A stretch of DNA of 64,000 nt, taken from contig CALFMO010000009.1 in NCBI GenBank assembly GCA_937879855.1, forward strand, positions 248,001 through 312,000, given 5' to 3'. Both the position numbers and the translations under genes were made by a program. Below are positions 25,962 through 34,732 of the stretch, piece by piece. How positions within the stretch are numbered: position 1 is the stretch's first letter; every line of letters begins with the position of its first letter. The notes under the pieces were generated by a model, which ran no database searches, was not told where the DNA came from, and worked only from the letters and a program-made list of their open reading frames with translations. This DNA is from an uncultured Acidobacteriaceae bacterium. GTDB lineage: Bacteria; Acidobacteriota; Terriglobia; Terriglobales; Acidobacteriaceae.

Positions 25962-26444
25962 TTAATGCGCACCCGGCGGTCGGCTGGGCGTGGCTTCGGT
26001 AAGTGCAATTACTGTTCCCACCGCAGCTCCGGCTGCTACGATCGCACCCACTTTAATCACCAGCGTCCGCACGCGCCGCTGTTTAGCTGGAGCGATAGCA
26101 ACCCCCGCAGGCTCGGCCGCCGTCACGCCCTTGGTCTTTGGCGCTTCTGCCGCGGCAGTGCCCACTGGCCGCTGAGGCTTCTGTTCCTGATCTTGCGCCG
26201 CCTGTGTGGTTCCTGACTGCCCGGACGGCGCGGCAGTTGATTGCGAAGAGCTGGTTTGTGACGAAGACGTATCCTGCGCCTTCGTCCAGGCGGTACCTGG
26301 ACTGTCGGGGAGCTCGGAAGCCGCAACGACTTGCGTATTCCGCGGAGCGGTTGGCTGCGCCTCCTGCGCCAGAATACTGGCAGGGAGCCACAAAGCCAAC
26401 GCACAGCCTATCGTGTAGAGAAAAGACCCATTGAGCGGACGCAT
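25962..26444 (-). CDS. Small exported protein with C-terminal membrane segment
   Basis: The 160-residue protein has a signal peptide (ending ILAQ), a polar Ser/Gln/Thr-rich middle (about 45-115), and a hydrophobic helix near the C-terminus (VIKVGAIVAAGAAVGTVIAL). I do not recognise a family. It contains ASELPDSPG, a short motif I associate with acidobacterial exported proteins without a known role. GGAG lies upstream of ATG 26444. It lies between the STAS gene and the kinase-like gene, all on the minus strand. Confidence 0.65.
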   Translation of the reverse strand: MRPLNGSFLYTIGCALALWLPASILAQEAQPTAPRNTQVVAASELPDSPGTAWTKAQDTSSSQTSSSQSTAAPSGQSGTTQAAQDQEQKPQRPVGTAAAEAPKTKGVTAAEPAGVAIAPAKQRRVRTLVIKVGAIVAAGAAVGTVIALTEATPSRPPGAH

Positions 26445-26462
26445 GGTGATCTCCGTATATGA

Positions 26463-26870
26463 CTAGCTGGCCTCTTTAAGGGCTCCCATATCGCCAAAGA
26501 CGTTGGCGTACCAGGATGAACCCTGTGTAACCCCTTCGGCCGGAACAGCATTGAAGCTGCGCACGGCTTCTTCGGAGGTAGCAAAGGCCTCGAACACGCG
26601 GGCTACTCGCATCAGTTCGAGAACGACCTCCGATTCCGGAGACAGAGCCGCCAACTTCAAGTCTCCATCGCGCTTCATCGCCTCTTCCAGGCAGTGCAGC
26701 ATCATTTCAACACCAGCGCTATCCATGTAGCGGACTTGGGAGCAATCGAACACGATCCGCGGACGATGGATCTCAAGTAGCGGCTGCATCTCTTGCATAA
26801 AAGCGCGAACCGCCGCTGAGTTAAGCTGCTCTGGTATTTGCATGACGACTACGGGCCCACTAGTTAACAT
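26463..26870 (-). CDS. STAS-domain protein (anti-sigma factor antagonist type)
   Basis: The 135-residue protein is a single STAS domain with FDCSQVRYMDSAGVEMML. S51 in the DSAG motif is the expected phosphorylation site, as in SpoIIAA/RsbV. Such proteins bind anti-sigma kinases in partner-switching circuits. No RsbW-like kinase or RsbU-like phosphatase is adjacent, so it may serve a distant partner or regulate polysaccharide synthesis. ATG 26870 is preceded by GGTGG. Confidence 0.85.
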   Translation of the reverse strand: MLTSGPVVVMQIPEQLNSAAVRAFMQEMQPLLEIHRPRIVFDCSQVRYMDSAGVEMMLHCLEEAMKRDGDLKLAALSPESEVVLELMRVARVFEAFATSEEAVRSFNAVPAEGVTQGSSWYANVFGDMGALKEAS

Positions 26871-26938
26871 TTGTCCACCCCATTCGAAATTTTGACTTCT
26901 TAATTAAAAACCACAATCCAAAACGTTCAGCACTACAG

Positions 26939-27979
26939 CTACCGCGAACCTTCCTCTGCCGGCGCGAACTGTGCGCCTCCTAAACCAAACACGACGGGCG
27001 AATGACGATTTTTTTCCTTGCGAGCAACTCTGTTCCGCCGGACCACGCATGGATCAGAAATCTCCAGCGTCACATTGCGCTCAAGATTCAGCAGGTTATT
27101 GCCGTCCACAATCGAGTGCGATAGATCCAGACCGATTCCGACATAGCTGTTCGCCAGAATTGAACTATCTTCCACGACAGTTCCGTAATCGACCTGGCAA
27201 TTACTTTCAACATTGGTGCAGCGAGTGATCAGGCACTGTGCCTCTACCCTCGAGCCGCGTCCGATATAAGCCGGAGCAACGATTCGAGCGTCCCGATTCA
27301 CCTGGGCGCTCTCGTCAATCCAAACTCCCGGCCTGATTTCTGATGCCAGCGGGCGAAGCCGGCAGCGGGAAGTAAGAGCGTCGACCACGAGCCGGCGCAG
27401 GTCCCGCGGATGCTCCAGTCGATTCATGTAGCCACGCACCCAATAACGCGCGGGATGCGGATTTCGCAAAGCCGTCAGCAGATCTTCGCCTTCCGCGAAG
27501 CGGACGCTATCGACCATCCATACGTCCAAGGGCCCGTCATTGTTGAATGCGCGCGTGACGGCGTTGCCTTGCTCGCGGTGCGATTGAAGGAAGTCCGACA
27601 GCAGGTCAAATTCGACGTAGGCGCTGGCTCGCATCACCAGGACGGCTTCGCTCTCGGTTCCTGCGTCAGCCGCGAGCTGCTGTGCGGCCGCACCCCAAGG
27701 ATCTTCCGTGGAGTGAAGCGTTACATTGCTGAAAGCATCGACGCCAGCATTCGATGCAATTGTCGCATCCGCAAAAACGGAAATCGTGTCGACCTCGTTG
27801 CGCCGCAGCTCATCCATCACCCGCCCCAACGCGGAGCGACCGAGAACCTCGACGCAGGCTAGTGGAGTGTTTCGCTGGGGCTGCTGCGGTGCTCCAATTG
27901 GGAGTTCGGGTGACGCGAGGCCACCGCCGTCAAGCTCTTCCCGAATCTCCGGCCCTACAATGACGATTGCGTTTAACAC
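26939..27979 (-). CDS. Sugar nucleotidyltransferase-like protein with left-handed beta-helix, probably degenerate
   Basis: The 346-residue protein has an N-terminal GT-A-like domain (about 1-215) and a C-terminal hexapeptide/left-handed beta-helix region (about 222-310, e.g. ARIVAPAYIGRGSRVEAQCL). This is the architecture of mannose-1-phosphate guanylyl- or glucose-1-phosphate thymidylyltransferases. The usual GGxGTRLxPLT motif is absent; the start reads IVIVGPEIREELDGGGL, so catalysis is doubtful. GTG 27979 is the start. A regulatory or scaffold role in polysaccharide precursor supply is one explanation. Confidence 0.65.
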   Translation of the reverse strand: MLNAIVIVGPEIREELDGGGLASPELPIGAPQQPQRNTPLACVEVLGRSALGRVMDELRRNEVDTISVFADATIASNAGVDAFSNVTLHSTEDPWGAAAQQLAADAGTESEAVLVMRASAYVEFDLLSDFLQSHREQGNAVTRAFNNDGPLDVWMVDSVRFAEGEDLLTALRNPHPARYWVRGYMNRLEHPRDLRRLVVDALTSRCRLRPLASEIRPGVWIDESAQVNRDARIVAPAYIGRGSRVEAQCLITRCTNVESNCQVDYGTVVEDSSILANSYVGIGLDLSHSIVDGNNLLNLERNVTLEISDPCVVRRNRVARKEKNRHSPVVFGLGGAQFAPAEEGSR

Positions 27980-28042
27980 TCCGAGTCCGCCTTTTCCTGG
28001 TTGCCCTGATTCATTCCCTTGCCCTGTGAAGCGTCGACAACA

Positions 28043-28729
28043 CTACTTCGCCAGGCTTAACATTCCAGTCGCCTGACCCTGGGTTTGGCTCTTCGCGGAG
28101 CGGCGCCGTATTTTCGTCTTGGGAAATAACAGGGCGCGCATCTTCAATTTCGCTTTATGCAGCTGCGATTTCGAATTGCCAATGGAGCAATCGAGCAGCT
28201 GAGCGATTTCGTGATGCTGATATCCTTCCACTTCATGCAGGGCAAAAATCGTTCGGCAGCCTTCGGGAAGTTCCTGCAGAGCGCGACGCAACGCGATGCG
28301 ATCAACCACACCTGAGAGTTCCGGGTCGCTCTTGCCGAAATCGCGATGCAAAGAAGGAGATTCAGAATTCACTGGCTCGTCCAGGGAAATCGTCGGTGGG
28401 GACTTGCGCCGGCGAAGCTTCATGAGAACCGTATTCACCGCCACGCGATACAGCCAGGTCGAGAAGGCGGCATCTCCACGAAATGAACTGACCGTGCGGA
28501 AGACTTGCAGAAAAGCTTCCTGCGTCAGATCTTCTGCTTCGGCCACGTCCTTGGTCATGAGCAGGCACACGGAATAAACGCGATTCTTGTGTTGCTGGAA
28601 CAAAGTCGCGAAGGCTTGCTCGTCGCCCGCCTGCGCGCGCTTTACCAGGTTAATCTGGGAATCATCACGGCCTTTTACGGTTGCGGGAATGACGTTCGCT
28701 TCTGTCGCAGAAATCGCACAAGTTGCCAC
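28043..28729 (-). CDS. ECF sigma factor (RpoE-like, sigma-70 family)
   Basis: The 228-residue protein has region 2 (about 45-110; AEDLTQEAFLQVFRTVSSF) and region 4 (about 150-200; LPEGCRTIFALHEVEGYQHH, then the HTH LLDCSIGNSKSQLHKAK). It directs RNA polymerase to a set of stress or envelope promoters. GTG 28729 is supported by AAAGGAG. An anti-sigma factor gene is not adjacent, which is unusual for RpoE-like factors; the regulator may be elsewhere. The C-terminal 30 residues are basic and not conserved. Confidence 0.92.
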   Translation of the reverse strand: MATCAISATEANVIPATVKGRDDSQINLVKRAQAGDEQAFATLFQQHKNRVYSVCLLMTKDVAEAEDLTQEAFLQVFRTVSSFRGDAAFSTWLYRVAVNTVLMKLRRRKSPPTISLDEPVNSESPSLHRDFGKSDPELSGVVDRIALRRALQELPEGCRTIFALHEVEGYQHHEIAQLLDCSIGNSKSQLHKAKLKMRALLFPKTKIRRRSAKSQTQGQATGMLSLAK

Positions 28730-28879
28730 GTTTGGTCTCCTTTTTCTATCAGGTACCGAAAGTCGCCCATCGATACTGCCGCGAGCATCGTTAGACTAAA
28801 AAAAGAAGCGGCAACCTTCTATCGGGTCACGCCTGTAAAGTGTTGCAGGATACTCTGTAAGACCGTTGTGCATGCGCCT

Positions 28880-28912
28880 AAAAAACCAAGATCCGCGCCG
28901 GGCGCGGATCTT
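28880..28912 (-). terminator. Intrinsic terminator downstream of the TonB-like gene
   Basis: Read on the minus strand, a perfect inverted repeat (28888-28912, AAGATCCGCGCC arms, 10-base stem and 5-base loop) is followed by a run of six T (28885-28880). It is 69 bases beyond the TonB-like stop. Confidence 0.85.
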
Positions 28913-28980
28913 GAACTACTGAGTTCCTTGCAGGAAATTAATTGCATTCGTAGTGCAACAAACCGATTGACATTCCGCTT

Positions 28981-29943
28981 TTAATAAAGGTGGAATTCAA
29001 CTTCCACGCTGATCTGGACATCGACCGGTTTGCCATCCTTCAGCGCAGGTTGAAAACGCCACTGTCGGACGGCCTCAAGCGCTTTGGCATCGAGACCAAG
29101 ACCTAGACCGCGAACCACTTTAATGTCCCGCGGACGTCCCGCTGCATCGACAATCAACCAGAGAACGCAGGTTCCCTGTTTCTTGGCTCTGCGAGCCTCT
29201 TCGGTATAGTCAGGATCGGGAGCAGAAATCGCTTGTGGCGCCGAGATGCCGCCGCCCACCTTATAAACTCCGCCGCCAATACCGCCGCCGCTGCCAGCGC
29301 CGACGCCAGGCCCGTGGCCTACGCCAACTCCGCCGCCCGAGCCCGAACCGATGCCACCGCCCGAACCAGTTCCATTAGAAGGTGGCGCCGCCGGCATCAC
29401 CACTGCCGCGGAAGTTCCAAGGTTCAGCATTTTGTTTTCAGCTACGTGAACCTGAGGAGGAACCACGACCGTAGGTTCGACGGCAAGCTTTGGTTTTGAA
29501 TTCCGCAAGACAATCGCGGGCGGCGTAATCTGCTGCACCGCGAGCTTGGGCAGTCGTCCCTTCGGAGCCGGGAGTGGATCGTGATCGCCACCGCCGCCGC
29601 CGCCGCTGATCTCTTTCTTCGCGGTGGGCAATGCGTAGGTTTCCGGCGAGGGCGCAATCAACGTCACGTGTTCCCGCTCTGCAACCTTCTGCACAACCTG
29701 GTGACCGAAAAATGCGCCGCTGATGAGAAGGCCGATCACCGCAACGTGGATGATGGCGGACGCCACAACCCCATTGGCGCGATAGTTGTTGTATTGCCCC
29801 CAGATCGCATCGGGGGCGTGAGTTCTCACAACCGGCCTTGGATACGGACGACGCGTGGCGCGCGCGCCATATTGGGCTCTCGACATGGATGGCGGAATCA
29901 GATTCAGGGCAGACTCCCCGGCAGAATTTTGATGGCTCGACAT
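28981..29943 (-). CDS. TonB-like energy transducer
   Basis: The 320-residue protein has a cytoplasmic N-terminus (about 1-58), one membrane helix (about 59-80), a long proline- and then glycine-rich periplasmic linker (about 110-235), and a C-terminal TonB domain (about 240-320; YTEEARRAKKQGTCVLWLIV and WRFQPALKDGKPVDV). It would couple the proton-motive force to outer-membrane transporters. ExbB/ExbD genes are not adjacent. The N-terminal extension of about 55 residues and the poly-glycine linker are longer than in E. coli TonB. A terminator follows. Confidence 0.88.
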   Translation of the reverse strand: MSSHQNSAGESALNLIPPSMSRAQYGARATRRPYPRPVVRTHAPDAIWGQYNNYRANGVVASAIIHVAVIGLLISGAFFGHQVVQKVAEREHVTLIAPSPETYALPTAKKEISGGGGGGDHDPLPAPKGRLPKLAVQQITPPAIVLRNSKPKLAVEPTVVVPPQVHVAENKMLNLGTSAAVVMPAAPPSNGTGSGGGIGSGSGGGVGVGHGPGVGAGSGGGIGGGVYKVGGGISAPQAISAPDPDYTEEARRAKKQGTCVLWLIVDAAGRPRDIKVVRGLGLGLDAKALEAVRQWRFQPALKDGKPVDVQISVEVEFHLY

Positions 29944-30084
29944 GGGCGCTACCTCGCAACCAACAAAAAACGTTGGCCGTGTAAATAGATGCTGGAAAAC
30001 AATCCCGGGTTTGTAGAGCGGAGGATGTAGTCCAGCATCGACTTTTGTTTAAGAAACATCATGCTCGTATTCGTGATTTATTTG

Positions 30085-30122
30085 AAAAACAAATGGTGGG
30101 ATGAAGCTTGTTCCCACCATTT
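30085..30122 (-). terminator. Intrinsic terminator downstream of the DUF3309 gene
   Basis: On the minus strand an 11-base perfect stem (30112-30122 with 30091-30101, AAATGGTGGGA arm) with a 10-base loop is followed by TTTTT at 30089-30085. Confidence 0.8.
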
Positions 30123-30175
30123 GGGCAAGTCGCAGTTTCCTGCGACCGGCAAACATCGACGACCTGAAGCTGATG

Positions 30176-30328
30176 TCATAGGCGGCCGGCAAGCAGAAGC
30201 ACCAGCACGACTACGACGATGATTCCCAGGCCTCCGCTCGGGTAATATCCCCAAGACCGGCTATAAGGCCAGGTGGGCAGCGCGCCCAGCAACAGCAAAA
30301 TCAGCAAAACTAAAAGAATCGTGTACAT
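30176..30328 (-). CDS. DUF3309-type small membrane protein
   Basis: This 50-residue gene has a strong ribosome binding site (AAGGAGA before ATG 30328). It encodes two hydrophobic segments, residues 4-17 and 34-47, joined by a short turn with PTWPYSRSWGYYPSGG, which is the DUF3309 pattern. These inner-membrane proteins often appear among stress-induced genes; their activity is unknown. It is a monocistronic unit with its own terminator, 30 bases from the SYLF gene stop. Confidence 0.85.
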   Translation of the reverse strand: MYTILLVLLILLLLGALPTWPYSRSWGYYPSGGLGIIVVVVLVLLLAGRL

Positions 30329-30358
30329 GAAGTCTCCTTGCGAACAAGTTTTCGAACA

Positions 30359-31111
30359 CTAGTTGGCCGCTGGTGCAGTTCCGGCGCCTTCGCTCCTGCT
30401 GGTTTCTCTGCTCTGGCCGGAATATTTTCGAACTGCAGACAAGAACGGCTCGCTGACCGAGGTCGGCTGGACCTTACCGCTTAAAATTTCCGCGAAGGGG
30501 ACAAAGTTCCCGTACAGCAGGCGGGTTTCGTCTTTGTCTTGGCTGATTGCCGCCCCACTCAGATCGATGCCGGCAAAAAGGCCACGCGCACGCGAGTAAG
30601 TCAGCACTTCTGCATTCATCTTGATATCGGTGTCTGCGGCTGCGTCGCGGCCAACCGGGCCCGCTGCGGCGGATGCGTCAGCACCCAGTTTGAACTTGCT
30701 GGACAGCAGATGTTGCATGCCCTGATCGTTGGTGACGATCATGACTAGGTCGATTGCCTGACCACCGAGTTGCAAGCCCCAGCTTCCACCCGTAATGGTG
30801 AGCGGTGCCGGAGCGCTCCAACCGGTTTCTGTCCTGCAGGTAGCGACGCCTTTGCCATGGTTACCGCCAAAGCCGATTGCAATCTTCACCATGGAGGGAA
30901 TGACGGCGATGCACTTGGCATTGCGCATGACTTTGTCAGGAATCGCCTTGTCCGGAGTCGCCATAATCTCGTTCAACACTTTCGCCGACTCGTCAATTCG
31001 CTTGGCGATGTCGGATTGGTCCTTGTCGGCGGCCCAACTCACGCCCATCAAGGTGGCACAAATGCTCAAAGCCAGGAGACATCCGGGTAGTACGAACGAA
31101 AGTCGTCTCAT
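30359..31111 (-). CDS. Exported SYLF/Ysc84-domain protein
   Basis: The 250-residue protein has a signal peptide (ending SWAA) and a SYLF (Ysc84-like) domain with AKCIAVIPSMVKIAIGFGG, KGVATCR, GGSWGLQLGGQAIDLVMIV and TYSRARGLFAGIDLSGA. SYLF domains bind lipids, mainly phosphoinositides in eukaryotes; bacterial versions are exported and poorly understood. The frame is open to 31498, but ATG 31111 starts the signal peptide, with AGGA upstream. It lies next to the DUF3309 gene, and both may belong to the same stress response. Confidence 0.88.
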   Translation of the reverse strand: MRRLSFVLPGCLLALSICATLMGVSWAADKDQSDIAKRIDESAKVLNEIMATPDKAIPDKVMRNAKCIAVIPSMVKIAIGFGGNHGKGVATCRTETGWSAPAPLTITGGSWGLQLGGQAIDLVMIVTNDQGMQHLLSSKFKLGADASAAAGPVGRDAAADTDIKMNAEVLTYSRARGLFAGIDLSGAAISQDKDETRLLYGNFVPFAEILSGKVQPTSVSEPFLSAVRKYSGQSRETSRSEGAGTAPAAN

Positions 31112-31532
31112 TTTGGTATTCGTCCTGTTCTGTGCTCCGCACGAGCACCTGCTATGCTTCCGCGAGAACAAAGCTATCCTCTGGCTGTTGTTGGTTCTAT
31201 CCAGCGTAGGCAGTAAACAGGGGCAGATCTTTCCCCAGAAATTACAGAGGGACCGCAAAATAGGCATTACGTGAGGTTTTTTACCCCAATCGTCTACAGG
31301 TTTCACGGTATTGTGGCAGTCGGCCCGTCCATCTAGTCTGCAATCTCTACTCGACACAACGCCCCCCAAGCGGGTGCTGATCCTCTGGGACGGATCGGCA
31401 CCTGCTCCTTCTTCAAAAGCAAAGCGTATCGACCATAGGAATGAGCCTCTGTGCTTGCCTCGTTCGGATGTCGAAAACCCGTGACGCCGCAGCATCATCC
31501 AAAGTAGCTAACTCAACTCGGAGGAAACAACT
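31112..31532. other. Divergent intergenic region, 421 bases
   Basis: The region contains the promoters of the SYLF gene (minus) and the DUF1328 gene (plus). Open frames here are upstream extensions of the SYLF frame and are not protein-like. No clear repeat or palindrome was found. Confidence 0.5.
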
Positions 31533-31706
31533 ATGTTGTACTGGGCATTAGTGTTCCTGGTCGTGGCGTTGATCGCCGGGCTATTCGGGTTCACCGGCAT
31601 TGCCGTCGCGGCAGCCGGAATTGCAAAGTTGCTGTTTGTGGTTTTCCTGATTCTGTTTCTGATTTCGCTGGTCGTGCATCTCGGAAGGGGACGTACTTCG
31701 GTTTGA
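31533..31706 (+). CDS. DUF1328-type small membrane protein
   Basis: The 57-residue protein (start MLYWALVFLVVALIAGLFGF) has two hydrophobic segments around a short GIA loop, matching the DUF1328/YtjA family. The ATG is nine bases after a strong GGAGG at 31520-31524. Family members are small inner-membrane proteins often induced by stress. It stands alone, convergent with the histidine kinase gene that ends at 31755. Confidence 0.88.
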   Translation: MLYWALVFLVVALIAGLFGFTGIAVAAAGIAKLLFVVFLILFLISLVVHLGRGRTSV

Positions 31707-31754
31707 ACGATACTGATCATCAGGGCGCAGGGTTTTAGGACCCTGCGCGTTTCC

Positions 31755-33143
31755 TCAAGCTTCGGCTACCCGTGCAGGCTTTGCCATCCTCGTTCCGCCA
31801 GCTCCAGTCGGAATCACTGCCTCTACGACGGATCCAGTGGTGGACGATTGCACGTCGATCCGGCCTCCAAATTCCGCCAGCCGTTCCCTCATTCCCGCCA
31901 GTCCGATGCCGAGGGCTGCGCCTCCGCGAAATCTGGTTAAGATTTCCTCCGGAATTCCCTTCCCGTCGTCGGCGACGCTCAAGCGGACCGACCCGTCGCG
32001 ACACCTAATTCGAACATCCACTGCGCGGGCGGCCGCGTGACGGTACACATTGGTTAAACTCTCCTGGAGAACGCGAAACAACGCGATCTCGACCTCTCTG
32101 GGCAGCCGCTCGATTGGTTCCTCGATGAGCAGCGATACTTTCACCTGACTTCGTTTGCCGTATTCATCCACATACCAGCGTGCCGCCGACAGGAATCCTA
32201 ACTCTTCCAGCAGAGGCGGATGCAGGAGATGGGAAATCGTGCGTACTTCCTGAATGGCATAATCGGTAAGCGCTAGAGTCTCGCCAATCAACTTCGGCGC
32301 GTCGATCGGACTCGCCGCTCCCAGACGGCTGAGGTTGATCTTGAGTCCGGCGAGAAACTGGCCCACGCTGTCATGCAGCTCGCGGGCGATGCGGCGACGT
32401 TCGGAGTCTTGCATCTCGAGAATTCTCGCGCTCATATGGCGGTAAGACTCCGCATTTGCCCGTATCCGCTTCTCCCTGGCCTTGGTTCGGGCAACCTCGC
32501 TAATCAAAAACCGAAAGTTATAGGCCAGCATGATTGTGACCACAGCGAACGCCACGCCCAGCATCAGGACGTTTCGCTTGAACAAATAATCCCACTCCCA
32601 CAGTCTCTGATCGAGCAGTGCCACTTCTTCGTCCTGCATGGCTTTTACGATGCGTTCGATTTGGTTCTCCTGATCATCGATTTTTCCTTGCAAGGACTGC
32701 TGTACGGGCGAAACAGATCCGCGCACTCCCGGCGATGCCCGCTTGTTCTCGAGGAGAGCACTCGCCTGCTGCAACATTGGCTCCAGTTGCGCCAAACGTT
32801 CTTGCTGGCGGGGATTATCAGTAGTTAGTTTCCGCAGGGTCTCAATCGTTTGTTGTGCTTGCTGCAGAGAGCGCGGACGCGCCTGATTCTCCGGTGTGAG
32901 CAAATACGAAGTCTCCTCCTCATGAGCGCGCATGATTTCTAATTGCAGGTCGTTGAGCTCGGAGCGTACCTGATAGGTATGAATGACCCAATCCCGACGA
33001 AGTACAATCCCGCGCTCGGTGAAATGGGCGACTGCGCCCAGCGCACTAATCATGAATACCACCAAGACAAGGGAACCGAGACGGATGGCGTTCGGCGACA
33101 AAGCGTGGGTTCGCGGGTGCCCCGGATCCAGGTTCGTCGTCAT
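31755..33143 (-). CDS. CHASE3-containing HPK7 histidine kinase
   Basis: The 462-residue protein has two membrane helices (about 22-40 and 191-212) flanking an extracytoplasmic CHASE3-type helical domain (about 44-185, with LQLEIMRAHEEETSYLLT). These are followed by HisKA_3 with the phosphoacceptor H257 in RRIARELHDSVGQ and an HATPase domain with DDGKGIPEEI and GIGLAGMRERL. It is a NarX/DesK-type sensor that would phosphorylate a NarL-type regulator. No regulator is adjacent; the block at 1-3.7 kb is a candidate source of partners. GGAG precedes ATG 33143. Confidence 0.92.
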   Translation of the reverse strand: MTTNLDPGHPRTHALSPNAIRLGSLVLVVFMISALGAVAHFTERGIVLRRDWVIHTYQVRSELNDLQLEIMRAHEEETSYLLTPENQARPRSLQQAQQTIETLRKLTTDNPRQQERLAQLEPMLQQASALLENKRASPGVRGSVSPVQQSLQGKIDDQENQIERIVKAMQDEEVALLDQRLWEWDYLFKRNVLMLGVAFAVVTIMLAYNFRFLISEVARTKAREKRIRANAESYRHMSARILEMQDSERRRIARELHDSVGQFLAGLKINLSRLGAASPIDAPKLIGETLALTDYAIQEVRTISHLLHPPLLEELGFLSAARWYVDEYGKRSQVKVSLLIEEPIERLPREVEIALFRVLQESLTNVYRHAAARAVDVRIRCRDGSVRLSVADDGKGIPEEILTRFRGGAALGIGLAGMRERLAEFGGRIDVQSSTTGSVVEAVIPTGAGGTRMAKPARVAEA

Positions 33144-33207
33144 TCTCGCTCCATTTCCTCCACGATCGTGAATAGGTCCCGGAAATGAATACCAGCTCGA
33201 AAATCAG

Positions 33208-33244
33208 AAAAAGGCCCGCTCCACGATTTCCAGAAGACGGGCCT
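33208..33244 (-). terminator. Intrinsic terminator downstream of the BON lipoprotein gene
   Basis: On the minus strand CGGGCCT/AGGCCCG arms (33238-33244 and 33212-33218) form a hairpin with a 19-base loop, followed by a T-run (33212-33208). It lies 25 bases after the BON stop. Confidence 0.8.
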
Positions 33245-33268
33245 GCGAGTCACATCAAGCGGCGGACG

Positions 33269-33814
33269 CTACTTCGATGAAGTTGCTTTCTGGTGCTTGA
33301 CCTCCAGTTCGTTCACCACTTGCTTGACGTTAGGGACCTGTTCCGCCAGTTTCTGGACTGAGGCGCGCTGATTCTGAGATGGAACATTCCCTTTCAACGT
33401 GACCACACCGTTGTCGACGTGATATCGCACGTCATTTTTCAGCCGGTGCTGCACCAACATCGCGTCCAGATTTTTGTCGATTCCGGAGTCGAGGTCAGAA
33501 TCCACTTTCTTGGCCGTCCGTTCGTCGCCGTTGGGGCGCACTCCGATCTCGTTCGATACGACTTCCGTACCTGCAATGGACTTGGCGATGGACTCGGCTC
33601 GTCCCTTGTCGTCGTCTGTCTTGACGTTTCCGCTGAGAGTGACTACCCCTTTGTCTCGGTCTTGGCTGACGCTGACATCGTTCAAACCGGCCTGGTCCAG
33701 GGCATGGCGAATGTCGTTCGAAACATCGGGCGCTTTCGATCTGTCTGAGCACGCCATCGTTACCGCGATGGCGACCGCTATCAAGAGGACGTAAATAGGT
33801 CTAAGTGATTTCAT
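33269..33814 (-). CDS. Two-BON-domain lipoprotein
   Basis: The 181-residue protein starts with a lipoprotein signal (VTMAC) and has two BON domains: residues about 32-92 with GVVTLSGNVKTDDDKGRAES, and about 105-170 with GVVTLKGNVPSQNQRASVQ. BON domains bind membranes or lipids; OsmY-like proteins protect the envelope under osmotic stress. ATG 33814 follows AAGGAGAACC and is clearly the start, although the frame is open to 33886. The protein lacks the usual OsmY signal and is membrane-anchored instead. It has its own terminator. Confidence 0.9.
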   Translation of the reverse strand: MKSLRPIYVLLIAVAIAVTMACSDRSKAPDVSNDIRHALDQAGLNDVSVSQDRDKGVVTLSGNVKTDDDKGRAESIAKSIAGTEVVSNEIGVRPNGDERTAKKVDSDLDSGIDKNLDAMLVQHRLKNDVRYHVDNGVVTLKGNVPSQNQRASVQKLAEQVPNVKQVVNELEVKHQKATSSK

Positions 33815-34292
33815 GGTTCTCCTTTTCGGCTTTGCTTGCACTCGTCGCTGCCTTAGTGACGTGTGAGTCGACTTCTGCCGACACACGTATTCTCCTGAAG
33901 AAGCATCTTCCGGGTGCGGTCATTGAACAATCGAATGGAATAAGTAGGGGTTTGCGGAAAATCGCGAAATGGACCGAAAACGTAGGGGTGATCGGGTAAG
34001 TGGACGACGGCCAGGGGCAGCTTCCAAGGCGGGCAAACTGCAAAGTCCCGTCAAGGGCCGCCGTGTGCAGTCACTCCTCTCTTAACATTTACATGAGGAC
34101 AAGGCCGCCGCCATTCTTCTTCGCTGCAGAATAGAGGGGGGCCGGAGACGAGCGAAATCAGTGAAAGTGTGTAAGGGGAAAGAATTAATATCCTAAGCAT
34201 CGGGGCTCGACTTCGCTTGCAACCGGTTCGCGCCAAGATCTCCACTCGCCGTTAGCCGATCTGCTATCGCATTGCATCCAACCTTGAATCGA
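33815..34292. other. Divergent intergenic region, 478 bases
   Basis: This region lies between the BON lipoprotein gene and the plus-strand gene at 34293. Several short frames open in it, including one at 33805-33999 that starts with a hydrophobic run, but that frame is antisense to the BON start and has no own ribosome binding site. No RNA gene or repeat was recognised. Confidence 0.5.
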
Positions 34293-34715
34293 ATGGGGTT
34301 GGGACTACAGTTCGCGTGGCTCTTGGTGTTGGCAATTCCGGTGGCATGCATGGCGTGGACGGTGACGCATGAAGAGGTCTTTCGCGAGTCGCGCCAGTAC
34401 TGCCAGCGGGAATGTACGCAGGCTCGGTCCGTGTTCCGGCGCAAATTCTTCTATTTATTTACCTGCGAATATTGCTTCAGCCACTACGTGGCGGGCGGCG
34501 TGTTGCTGATTGCGCGCTACAAACTGCTTTACGTCGACTGGCGTGGGTATCTCGTAGCATTCTTTGCGCTGGTGTGGGTGGCGAACCAATACATGAGCAT
34601 CTACAACCGGCTGCGCCTCGACATTAAGCATGAGCAGGTAGAAATCAAAGCGGACGAAAAGAAGGTTGACGGAATGAAGGTGGAACCAAAGGTTGGCGAT
34701 CGCAAAGCTGCCTGA
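34293..34715 (+). CDS. Membrane protein of unknown function, cysteine-containing
   Basis: The 140-residue protein has an N-terminal hydrophobic helix (about 4-22), a short basic and cysteine-rich stretch with CQRECTQ and CEYCFSHY, a second hydrophobic region (about 66-96) and a Lys/Glu-rich tail. I recognise no family. The two cysteine pairs could bind a metal or form disulfides. The frame is open from TTG 34272, but ATG 34293 is likelier. It is convergent with the REC-PAS kinase gene, 17 bases apart. Confidence 0.6.
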   Translation: MGLGLQFAWLLVLAIPVACMAWTVTHEEVFRESRQYCQRECTQARSVFRRKFFYLFTCEYCFSHYVAGGVLLIARYKLLYVDWRGYLVAFFALVWVANQYMSIYNRLRLDIKHEQVEIKADEKKVDGMKVEPKVGDRKAA

Positions 34716-34732
34716 CAGTCGCATCCGATCAT

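Noticed and set aside
31112..31498. 129-codon extension of the SYLF gene
   Set aside because: The real signal peptide starts at ATG 31111, and the extension has no protein-like character.
33805..33999. Plus-strand frame starting with a signal-like hydrophobic run
   Set aside because: It is antisense to the start region of the BON lipoprotein gene and has no ribosome binding site.
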